64,000 nucleotides of DNA from Kordiimonas gwangyangensis DSM 19435 = JCM 12864 (GTDB taxonomy: Bacteria > Pseudomonadota > Alphaproteobacteria > Sphingomonadales > Kordiimonadaceae), in NCBI RefSeq assembly GCF_000375545.1, contig NZ_AQXF01000006.1:186001-250000 (forward strand), read 5' to 3'. The position numbers and the translations under genes were made by a program. Shown here piece after piece: positions 35,156-42,830 of this stretch (the first letter of the stretch is position 1; every line of letters starts with the position of its first letter). A model generated the notes under the pieces. The model was not told the DNA's origin. It did not search any database and was given only the letters and a program-made list of their open reading frames with translations.

Positions 35156-35493
35156 TGGACGAGATCAGCTTTGACGACTTCCTCAGGGTCAATATGCGTG
35201 TCGGCACAATCATCAGCGCCAAGCCCAATGAGAAGGCGCGCAAGCCCGCCTATGTGCTGACCATAGACTTTGGGCCCGAGTATGGCATCCGCACCACGTC
35301 TGCCCAGATCACTGAAGCGCATGTCCTTGAAGACCTGCCCGGTTGCCAAGTCCTGGCCGTGATGAATTTTCCGCCCAAGCGGGTAGCTGGTGTAAAGTCT
35401 GAGGTGCTGACCCTCGCCACACTTGAGGAGAATGGCCGCGCGGTGCTCATCACCCCGTCGCAAGCCGTGCCAAACGGCACGCGCCTGCTTTAG
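35155..35493 (+). CDS. csaA: CsaA-type tRNA-binding/chaperone protein
   Basis: The 112-residue protein is a stand-alone EMAP/OB-fold tRNA-binding domain of the CsaA family: FLRVNMRVGTIISAKPNEKA, YVLTIDFGPEYGIRTTSAQIT, and PPKRVAGVKSEVLTLA. Length and motifs are full for CsaA, which forms dimers and was reported to assist secretion in Bacillus. The start ATG (35155) follows a GTG codon (35152) in the same frame. It overlaps the flippase stop by 1 nt. Its place inside the lipid cluster may be accidental. Confidence 0.88.
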   Translation: MDEISFDDFLRVNMRVGTIISAKPNEKARKPAYVLTIDFGPEYGIRTTSAQITEAHVLEDLPGCQVLAVMNFPPKRVAGVKSEVLTLATLEENGRAVLITPSQAVPNGTRLL

Positions 35494-35557
35494 GCTTGCA
35501 TTTTCTCCCCCCTACTTTATGCAAAGTTCAAACCCCATTCAGCCCAAGGGACATACC

Positions 35558-36694
35558 GTGAGCAGCATTTCCATCCGCCAAATCACCGACAATGCCGGCA
35601 TCAAGGATTTCATCAATGTCACCCGCGAGGTGTACAAGGATGACCCGAACTGGATCCAGCCGCTGACGATGGAGCGTATGGATGCGCTGAGGCCCGACAA
35701 AAACCCTTATTATGAACATGCCGAGGTCGCGCTCTGGGTGGCAGAACAGGGCGGCAAGCTTGTCGGCCGTGTCTCGACGCAGATCGACAGCCTCGCGCAG
35801 GAAAAATGGGGCCCGAACCTCGGCCACTTCGGTTTTTTTGAAGCCACCACGAAAGAAGTCGCGGACGCGCTGCTCACGAACGCGCAGGCGTGGCTCACCG
35901 AACGCGGCATGAAACGCATGCAAGGCCCTTGGTCCTTCTCCACCGCGGAGGAAGTCGGCACCTTGATTGACGGTTTCGACACCCCGCCCTGTGTGATGAT
36001 GCCCCATGGCAGGCCCGAGTATGATGCCTGGATCAAGGCACACGGCCTTGACAAAGCCAAGGACATGCACGCCTTCCGGCTTGACCTCACCATGCCGCCG
36101 CCCGAGCGCGCGGTGCGCATCGTGAAAATGGCCGAGAAGAACAAACGCGTCACCATGCGCCCGATCGACATGAAAAACTTCAACGCCGAGGTCGCCACCA
36201 TCCTCGATATCTATAACGAGGCATGGTCGGAAAACTGGGGCTATGTGCCCTTCACGGAACATGAGGTGGAGCACGGCGCCAAGGGCCTGAAGCCGGTGGT
36301 GAAACCCTACCGCACCTATATCTGCGAATATGACGGCGAACCGGTGGCCTTTATGCTCACCATCCCGGACGTGAACCACAAAATCCGCGATCTTGACGGC
36401 AAGCTCTTCCCCTTCGGCATTTTCAAGCTGATGTACCGCATGATGAACGGGCGTGAAGACCGCTGCCGCGTGCCGCTGATGGGCGTGCGCAAGAAGTTCC
36501 AGAAAGGCCCGCTCGGTGCCGCCATGGCCATGTGGATGATCAGGGTCAGCCAGCAGAATGTGGTCGACCGCGGCGCCACCTTCGGCGAACTCGGCTGGAT
36601 TCTGGAGGACAACGACGGCATGATCTCGATCTTAGAGGAAATCGGCTGCGAGATTTACAAAACCTACCGGGTTTACGAGAAAGCCATCGGCTGA
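35558..36694 (+). CDS. Long GNAT-family protein resembling bacterial ceramide synthase
   Basis: The 378-residue protein has GNAT-type acyltransferase elements: an N-terminal region with YKDDPNWIQPL, then GPWSFSTAEEVGTLIDGFDT and PPCVMMPHGRPEY, and a second acetyltransferase-like half ending LEEIGCEIYKTYRVYEKAIG. In Caulobacter the ceramide synthase bCerS (CC_1154) is a GNAT-like protein of about this size; assignment here rests on family resemblance and closeness to the spt operon. Start GTG at 35558 with AAGGGA 6 nt upstream; longer forms reaching 35519 lack that site. Many uncharacterised proteins share the GPWSF/DGFDTPP pattern, so other substrates are possible. Confidence 0.72.
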   Translation: MSSISIRQITDNAGIKDFINVTREVYKDDPNWIQPLTMERMDALRPDKNPYYEHAEVALWVAEQGGKLVGRVSTQIDSLAQEKWGPNLGHFGFFEATTKEVADALLTNAQAWLTERGMKRMQGPWSFSTAEEVGTLIDGFDTPPCVMMPHGRPEYDAWIKAHGLDKAKDMHAFRLDLTMPPPERAVRIVKMAEKNKRVTMRPIDMKNFNAEVATILDIYNEAWSENWGYVPFTEHEVEHGAKGLKPVVKPYRTYICEYDGEPVAFMLTIPDVNHKIRDLDGKLFPFGIFKLMYRMMNGREDRCRVPLMGVRKKFQKGPLGAAMAMWMIRVSQQNVVDRGATFGELGWILEDNDGMISILEEIGCEIYKTYRVYEKAIG

Positions 36695-36706
36695 TCAGGG
36701 GCATAA

Positions 36707-37393
36707 ATGACCGGAAACGCCACACGCTTTGAAGACAGCGGGAAAGCCTGGGCGCTTTCAAGCTTCACGGCTGAATTTCTGGTCCGCTGCCCCAAATGTG
36801 GTGCCGCCGCCCTTATCCGCGGCACGCGCCTCACCTGCACCGGCTGCCACACGAGTATCGAGGCGAAAGACGCACCCCAGCGTGCCACCGCCCTGCTAGG
36901 GAACTTCCAGACCGGGGCCGGCGTCAAAAACTGGTTCGGCAAAGTGAAACCGGTGCTGGAACTCAAGGACGGCACACCGCTCCGCTACACCTGCAAAAGC
37001 TGCGGTAAGGACTTAGCAGCCCCTTCTACCCGGCCAAACGCCGCCAACCTGCCGCGTGACATCACCCTCACCTGCGAAGGCTGCGGGCATGGCAGCGGCT
37101 TCGCAGCCGTATGGCGCCCCGCCTATTGCAGCCATGACGCCCGCGACCCCGCCTTCGGCTGCGAGCTATACCTGCAGAAAACCCTGCGCGACGGCACCCT
37201 CTTTGTGTTCAACACCGCCCACGCCGAAGCGCTGCTGCAGTTCGTCAGCGCAGACTTGCGTGAATTCAAGGCCGAGCACGGCTGGCACAGCTACTTCACC
37301 AACCTGCCCGCATGGATCAAAGCCGCCAAAAACCGCGACACCATTGTGAAGGCGCTGGAAGGCTTCAAACAGGGAGCGAAAGCATATGGGTAG
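36707..37393 (+). CDS. Zinc-ribbon protein, paralogue A
   Basis: The 228-residue protein is of unknown function. Its N-terminal half has four CxxC-type pairs (CPKC at about 28, CTGC, CKSC, CEGC) able to bind two zinc ions as ribbons. The C-terminal half (about 140-228) has the pattern DPAFGCELYLQKTLRDGTLF, then FVSADLREF, and LPAWIKAAKNRDTIVKALEG. The paralogue at 39630-40313 shares both halves. It starts 12 nt after the GNAT stop, so it is likely in the same transcript. A nucleic-acid or protein-binding role is a guess from the ribbons. Confidence 0.72.
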   Translation: MTGNATRFEDSGKAWALSSFTAEFLVRCPKCGAAALIRGTRLTCTGCHTSIEAKDAPQRATALLGNFQTGAGVKNWFGKVKPVLELKDGTPLRYTCKSCGKDLAAPSTRPNAANLPRDITLTCEGCGHGSGFAAVWRPAYCSHDARDPAFGCELYLQKTLRDGTLFVFNTAHAEALLQFVSADLREFKAEHGWHSYFTNLPAWIKAAKNRDTIVKALEGFKQGAKAYG

Positions 37394-37491
37394 CCCGCAC
37401 TCGGCAAATCGAATATTTTCCTGCGTAAGCTTTGGCACTCAGAAATGTGTACTTTATCTAACAGGCCCAAATCAGCATCATCGGAACTGAA

Positions 37492-38004
37492 ATGTTAGAG
37501 ACCTTTTTTAAGCATCCTTTGGACCTGAAAGACGCATATGCACTGCACATTGTTGGTCGTCTCGACCGGGGATATCTGATGGAAACAGTGAACTTTGTGC
37601 TGAATAATGGGACATTCACCGAGTCATTGAACGCGTTATTTTTCGGCGAAGACCTTCCATACGAGGAACTCACGCCACTTTTTGAAAAAGTATGCCGAGA
37701 GTTTGATGTCACGCCATTCAGCCAAAAAGATGCTGCGTTTCATATTGCTCGTATATTGTTCGCGAGAGGTATTGCCGGTGAAGTCCGATTAGAAAAAGTC
37801 GTTAAATATTTATACAATATAAGCTTTCAGCTATCCCCTTCTCCGGAAGAAGACATGGGCAAGTATCTAGATATCGAAAGGATATATGGAGCACATGTCC
37901 TTCTGGACGACACCATTGGGAACCGCTTCCTGAACGAAGCTGCAGCCTACGCACAGCTCCGCAAGACCGTGGTCGCTTGGTTAGAAAAACATACCGCCAA
38001 ATAA
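37492..38004 (+). CDS. Orphan protein of unknown function, AT-rich
   Basis: The 170-residue soluble protein is not recognised. It appears mostly helical, with an acidic central part and no signal peptide. The coding sequence and the 98 bases before it are visibly more AT-rich than neighbouring genes, with many AT-ending codons, suggesting transfer from another source. It has a modest ribosome site (GGAAC before the ATG). It lies between zinc-ribbon paralogue A and the carboxyltransferase gene, which converges on it with a short gap. Confidence 0.6.
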   Translation: MLETFFKHPLDLKDAYALHIVGRLDRGYLMETVNFVLNNGTFTESLNALFFGEDLPYEELTPLFEKVCREFDVTPFSQKDAAFHIARILFARGIAGEVRLEKVVKYLYNISFQLSPSPEEDMGKYLDIERIYGAHVLLDDTIGNRFLNEAAAYAQLRKTVVAWLEKHTAK

Positions 38005-38034
38005 ACGTGTATAGTGATTACTCATGGGCCGCGG

Positions 38035-39561
38035 TTATTGACCGACCGCCATCTTCCCCTGCGCGAGGTCTGCGAATTCACATAACAGCGGGCGGGTGTC
38101 GCGGGGGTCTATGACATCTTCGACCATGAAGGCTTCGGCGGTACGGAAGGGGCTGCGGACTTTATCGAGCCGCGCTTTGATCTCCGCCAGCGCCGCTGCC
38201 GGGTCTTCGGCTTTCTCGAGCTCCGCCTTGTAGGCAACCTCGATGCCGCCTTCAAGCGGCAGGCTGCCCCAGTCGCCTGACGGCCAGGCAAAACGGTACT
38301 GGAAGCGGCTGTGGTCGCTCATGGCGGCGCCCCCCACACCGTAGGCCTTGCGGATGATCACACTGGCCCACGGCACGGTGGATTTATAGATGCCGTTCAG
38401 CGCCTCAACACCAAATCGGATGGTGGCAGCTTTCTCGGCCTCCAGCCCGATCATGAAACCGGGGTTGTCAACAAAATGCACCACGGGCAGCGAGAAGGTG
38501 TTGGCGAGCTTCACAAAACGTTCCACCTTGCGCGCACCATCCGCCGACCATGAGCCGCCCATGAAAGACGGGTCCGAGGCGATCACCGCCACCGGCCAAC
38601 CATTCAGCCGCGCAAGTGCGGTGATCGAACTGCGGCCCCACATGCGGCCAATTTCCATCAAGCTGCCGCGGTCCATCACCGTGTTCAAAATCTTGCGCAT
38701 CGAGTAGGCCGCGCGCCGATCTTCCGGCACAGCGTCAAGCAAGCTCTCATCCCGGCGTTCAACACCGTCCGTCGTCTCACCGCGCGGCGGCAGGCTGCCC
38801 GCGCACGACGGCAGGTAGGAAAGGAAACGTTTTGCAGCCTCAAACGCTTCTTCTTCCGTGTTCACCACATCATCCACGGTGCCGTTACGGCCGTGAATGT
38901 CCGCGCCGCCAAGGGCTTCCTTATCCAAGTTTTCGCCAATCGCCGCCACCACGGCAGGCCCGGCGGTAAAGATGTGCGACATGCCCCGCACCATCACGCT
39001 ATAGTGGCTCGCCGCCACCCGCGCGGCACCAAGCCCGGCAACGGAACCGAGCGCAAGCGCCACCACCGGCACACTGTCGAGGTTCTTAACCACATGTTCC
39101 CAGCCCGGCAGGTACGGCACGTAGGTGAGGCCCATGTCCTCCAGCATTTTCACGCTGCCGCCACCGCCGGTGCCGTCAATCAGCCGGATGAGCGGCAGCT
39201 TGTATTCATGCGCCATCTGCTCCGCCAGCACGGCCTTGCGCCAGATGGCGGCGTCCGCCGCGCCGCCACGCACGGTGAAGTCATCGCCCGTCAGCACCAC
39301 GGGGCGGCGGTTAATATCCGCCCGGCCAAAGAGGAAGTTGGCGGGTTTGAAGTCTTCAAGCTCCCCGTCCGGGCCATAAAAAACCTTGCCGGCAAGCTTG
39401 CCAATTTCACGGAAAGAACCGGGGTCGGCCATCTTGTGGATACGCTGGCGCACATCCATCTTGCCGCGGCCATGCTGGCGCGCAACCTTCTCGTCACCGC
39501 CCATCTGCTCGGCCAGGGATTCGCGCTTTTTCTTCTCTTCCAGTTCTTTTTCCCAAGCCAT
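38035..39561 (-). CDS. Acyl-CoA carboxylase carboxyltransferase (beta) subunit
   Basis: The 508-residue biotin-dependent carboxyltransferase is of the propionyl/methylcrotonyl-CoA type: ERLMAR-like RQRIHKMADPGSF at the N-terminus, GGGGSVKMLEDMGLTYVP, VPVVALALGSVAGLGAARVA, EEALGGADIHGRNGTVDDVV, and VVHFVDNPGFMIGLEAE with AYGVGGAAM in the second half. It transfers a carboxyl group from biotin to an acyl-CoA. No biotin-carboxylase/BCCP alpha subunit is adjacent, so the partner and substrate are unknown. The ATG at 39561 has GGGAAG upstream. It is divergent from zinc-ribbon paralogue B. Confidence 0.88.
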   Translation of the reverse strand: MAWEKELEEKKKRESLAEQMGGDEKVARQHGRGKMDVRQRIHKMADPGSFREIGKLAGKVFYGPDGELEDFKPANFLFGRADINRRPVVLTGDDFTVRGGAADAAIWRKAVLAEQMAHEYKLPLIRLIDGTGGGGSVKMLEDMGLTYVPYLPGWEHVVKNLDSVPVVALALGSVAGLGAARVAASHYSVMVRGMSHIFTAGPAVVAAIGENLDKEALGGADIHGRNGTVDDVVNTEEEAFEAAKRFLSYLPSCAGSLPPRGETTDGVERRDESLLDAVPEDRRAAYSMRKILNTVMDRGSLMEIGRMWGRSSITALARLNGWPVAVIASDPSFMGGSWSADGARKVERFVKLANTFSLPVVHFVDNPGFMIGLEAEKAATIRFGVEALNGIYKSTVPWASVIIRKAYGVGGAAMSDHSRFQYRFAWPSGDWGSLPLEGGIEVAYKAELEKAEDPAAALAEIKARLDKVRSPFRTAEAFMVEDVIDPRDTRPLLCEFADLAQGKMAVGQ

Positions 39562-39629
39562 CGATCACTTCCCGTTTGAATTTGTCACACCAAGTGAAAT
39601 AGGCTCATGCCAAATTAGTCAATCGGGTC

Positions 39630-40313
39630 ATGATGATGACGGAAAAAATTCGGCACAGGGAAAGCGGGCGCGACAAGGGCGCTTACGGCACCGACTATCT
39701 GGTGAAATGCCCCAAATGTGGCGGCGGCGCGCAGGTGCGCAGCGGTCGCCTCACCTGCCCCGCATGCGCGCATACGGCTTATAACCCATGGGCGGACCCG
39801 AACTCCGAGCATTATGGTGATGCGGCCTACCGGCCCGGGCAAGGCGGGCCATGGTACGGCATGTTTGTGCCAAGCCTTGAAGGCGGCTGGACCCCCAAAT
39901 GCCCGAGCTGCGCCGCCCCGGTGGACCATGATTTCAGCCGCCGTGGCTATGACGCCGTGCGCCCCACCAAAACCCGCATCACATGCCAGAAATGTGGTGA
40001 GGTGCACGTACACGCCCTCAGCTGGGAGGCCATTGCGGCAACAGCGTCGCCAAGTGACCCGATTTTCGGCTGCACCTATTTCCTCATTCAGGAAACGCGC
40101 TACGGTGAAATCTTTGCCCAGAATGTCGAGCAACTGGCGGACCTTCGTGCCTTTGTGGCTGCGGGCCTCAGGGAACGGCGCGAGGGGGAAAACGGCTGGA
40201 TGAACGCCTCCTATGTGTCGCGCCTGCCGCGCTGGATCAAATCTGCCAAGAACCGCGCTGCGGTGCTCAAGGCCTGTGACCAGCTACTCGCGCAGGCGGC
40301 CCACCTGCGTTAG
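39630..40313 (+). CDS. Zinc-ribbon protein, paralogue B
   Basis: The 227-residue protein has four CxxC pairs (CPKC, CPAC, CPSC, CQKC) in the N-terminal half and a C-terminal half with DPIFGCTYFLIQETRYGEIF, FVAAGLRERR, and LPRWIKSAKNRAAVLKACDQ. It shares the C-terminal pattern with the paralogue at 36707-37393. Three consecutive ATGs begin at 39630, so the exact start is open. The 4-nt overlap of its end with the recG stop is convergent. The reason for two copies within 2.3 kb is unknown. Confidence 0.72.
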   Translation: MMMTEKIRHRESGRDKGAYGTDYLVKCPKCGGGAQVRSGRLTCPACAHTAYNPWADPNSEHYGDAAYRPGQGGPWYGMFVPSLEGGWTPKCPSCAAPVDHDFSRRGYDAVRPTKTRITCQKCGEVHVHALSWEAIAATASPSDPIFGCTYFLIQETRYGEIFAQNVEQLADLRAFVAAGLRERREGENGWMNASYVSRLPRWIKSAKNRAAVLKACDQLLAQAAHLR

Positions 40314-42394
40314 CCCGACTGCATCAGGCGCACCCCTTCGTCGCGCTCAAAAAGGTACAGCAGGTGGCGAAGCGCCTGCCCGCGTTCTGACTTCAACTCC
40401 GGGTCCCGGTTGATGATCAGCCGGGCGTCGTCACGGGCGAGTTCAATGAGGTCCGCATGTTCGGCAAAGTCCACCAGCCTGAATTCCGGCAGGCCAGACT
40501 GTTTGGTGCCCAGAATCTCGCCGCCGCCTCTCAGCCGCAAGTCTTCTTCCGCAATCAAGAAACCGTCCTCGCTCTCGCGCATGATCTTGAGGCGCGCGCG
40601 GGCAACCTCGCCGATCTCGTTGGCGCGCAACAGGATACAACTTGATTTGCCGCTGCCGCGCCCGACCCTGCCCCGAAGCTGGTGAAGCTGCGCAAGGCCA
40701 AAACGCTCGGCCTGCTCGATCACCATGATGGTGGCTTCGGGCACATTCACGCCGACCTCGATGACGGTGGTAGACACCAGCACGCTGATCTCACCGCGCT
40801 GGAAGCGGGCCATGACCTCGTCTTTCTCCGCGCCCTTCATCTTGCCGTGCACCAAGCCAACACGCGGCCCGAACATGCCCTTGAGACTGGCGTATCGTTC
40901 CTCCGCCGCAGCGATATCAAGCTTCTCGCTTTCTTCCACCAAGGGGCACACCCAGTAGGCACGCGCGCCGGATGCCACCGCGCGCTGGATACCGGCAGCC
41001 ACATCGGCGATACGGTCCAGCGCCACCACACGCGTATCGACCGGCAAGCGCCCCGGTGGCTTTTCCATAATGCGGGAAACATCGAGGTCACCGTAAACCG
41101 TGAGCGTGAGTGTGCGCGGGATCGGGGTCGCGGTCATACCCAGCACGTCAATGCCCGCCGACGCCTTGCCCGCGAGCGCGAGGCGCTGCTGCACGCCAAA
41201 ACGGTGCTGTTCGTCAATGATCGCAAATCCGAGGTCCTTGAACGCAACATCACCCTGAATAAGCGCATGGGTACCGACGAGGATGTCAATCTCGCCCGCC
41301 GCCAAAGGCTCCAGCACCGCCTGCCGGGGCTTGCCCTTCGAGCGCCCGGTCAGGAGCGCGATCCTTAGCCCTGCCTTCTCCGCGAGCGGCTGCAGGGTCT
41401 CCAGGTGCTGGTTCGCGAGGATTTCGGTGGGGGCCAGAAGCGCGCACTGCACACCTGCCTCCACCGCTGCGGCCATGGCCAGAAGCGCCACCACAGTCTT
41501 GCCGCTGCCCACATCACCCTGCAGCAGGCGCAGCATGGCGCGGTCGCTCTCCAGATCACCCACAATCTCATCCAGCGCGGTTTTCTGGTCGCCTGTCAGC
41601 TTATAAGGCAATGCAGCGAGGATACGGTCGCGGATATGGCGGCTGCCCTGAAGGCGGCGACCACGCTTCTTGCGCGTTCGTTCGCGCACAATGGCGAGGG
41701 CGAGCTGGCTCGCCAGCAGTTCATCTGCCGCCAGCCGCCGCCGCGCTTTGCTGCGGGGTGCGAGGTCTTCGGGCCCATCAGGCTCATGGATGGCATGGAG
41801 GGCATCCAAAATCGGCATCCAGCCTTCGCGCGCCACCACGCTTGGCTCCTGCCACTCGGGCAGGTCAGGCACACTCTCGAGCGCGGCGAGGATGGCCTTG
41901 CGGAGGATTTTGCCAGACAGCCCGGCGGTGAGCGGGTAGATGGTCTCGACCGCAGGCAGCTCAGCCGCATTCTCGGGCGCGACGATATAATCCGGGTGGG
42001 TCATCTGCACCTGGCTCAGATAATGCTCCACCTTGCCGCTAATCAGCCGCACTTCGCCTTCAGGTAACTGTTTCCGGAGATAATCCCCACGTGCGTTGAA
42101 GAATACGAGCGTCAGTTCGCCCGAGGCATCCCGGCATATCACACGGTAAGGTGCGCGGCGGTTCTGGGAGGGGCGGTGCTCTTCAACGGTGACTTCGAGC
42201 GTTGCGATACTGCCCGGCGTGGCGGCGGCAACCGTGGGGCGATAGCGGCGGTCAATCAGCCCGGTGGGCAGATGGAAAAGCAGATCGCGCGTACGGGTGC
42301 CCGCAAGCTTTTCAATCGCCTGCCGGTTACGCTTGCCAATGCCCGGCAGGCGTTCAATATCGCTAAAATAATCAAACAGCGCCTCAGGCCGCAT
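40310..42394 (-). CDS. recG: ATP-dependent DNA helicase RecG
   Basis: The 694-residue helicase rescues stalled replication forks and branch-migrates junctions. An N-terminal wedge (OB-fold) domain (about 50-180; SGKVEHYLSQVQMTHPDY) is followed by the helicase core with Walker A LLQGDVGSGKTVVALLAMAA, DEQH box FAIIDEQHRFGVQQRL, TATPIPRTLTLTVYGDLDVS, and the motif VI region HQLRGRVGRGSGKSSC. The C-terminal segment carries the RecG tail (GTKQSGLPEFRLVD). Length is as for alphaproteobacterial RecG. It is divergent from sdhE, which is followed by mfd. Confidence 0.96.
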   Translation of the reverse strand: MRPEALFDYFSDIERLPGIGKRNRQAIEKLAGTRTRDLLFHLPTGLIDRRYRPTVAAATPGSIATLEVTVEEHRPSQNRRAPYRVICRDASGELTLVFFNARGDYLRKQLPEGEVRLISGKVEHYLSQVQMTHPDYIVAPENAAELPAVETIYPLTAGLSGKILRKAILAALESVPDLPEWQEPSVVAREGWMPILDALHAIHEPDGPEDLAPRSKARRRLAADELLASQLALAIVRERTRKKRGRRLQGSRHIRDRILAALPYKLTGDQKTALDEIVGDLESDRAMLRLLQGDVGSGKTVVALLAMAAAVEAGVQCALLAPTEILANQHLETLQPLAEKAGLRIALLTGRSKGKPRQAVLEPLAAGEIDILVGTHALIQGDVAFKDLGFAIIDEQHRFGVQQRLALAGKASAGIDVLGMTATPIPRTLTLTVYGDLDVSRIMEKPPGRLPVDTRVVALDRIADVAAGIQRAVASGARAYWVCPLVEESEKLDIAAAEERYASLKGMFGPRVGLVHGKMKGAEKDEVMARFQRGEISVLVSTTVIEVGVNVPEATIMVIEQAERFGLAQLHQLRGRVGRGSGKSSCILLRANEIGEVARARLKIMRESEDGFLIAEEDLRLRGGGEILGTKQSGLPEFRLVDFAEHADLIELARDDARLIINRDPELKSERGQALRHLLYLFERDEGVRLMQSG

Positions 42395-42512
42395 AAGGCC
42401 GCAGTCCCCCTTGAATTTATACGAAGTTTTGCTTTAACGAGCCCAGACCTTAGCTTATGGTGTGCCGCCCAGCAATCGGGCAATCATAATCATACCGACA
42501 GAGGCACGAGCG

Positions 42513-42815
42513 ATGCAGAAATCCACCTATGATCCGCACGGCGACCTGGACCTTGAGAACCGCAGGCGGCGCCTGAAGTTCCGGGCATGGCACCGGGGCA
42601 TCAAGGAACTGGACCTCATCTTCGGCAATTTTGTCGAGGCGTTTGGCGACAGTTTCTCGGAGGATGATTGCGCGTGGTTCGAGCGGCTTTTTGAAGAGCA
42701 GGACCATGAGATCCTCGGCTGGGTAACGAAGGGCGAAAATGTGCCGGAAGCCTTCCAGGGCGAGATGATGGACCGGCTGCAGAAGCTCGATTTCATGACC
42801 CTCAAGGCACGCTGA
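42513..42815 (+). CDS. sdhE: SdhE, FAD assembly factor for succinate dehydrogenase
   Basis: The 100-residue protein belongs to the DUF339/SdhE family, which promotes covalent FAD attachment to SdhA. It carries the RGxxE signature in KFRAWHRGIKELDLIFGNF and the helical FEEQDHEILGWV segment. The ATG at 42513 has GAGG upstream at 8 nt; an ORF extension to 42462 has no such site. It lies just upstream of mfd and could be co-transcribed with it. Confidence 0.9.
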   Translation: MQKSTYDPHGDLDLENRRRRLKFRAWHRGIKELDLIFGNFVEAFGDSFSEDDCAWFERLFEEQDHEILGWVTKGENVPEAFQGEMMDRLQKLDFMTLKAR

Positions 42816-42830
42816 GGCAGGACACCCACC

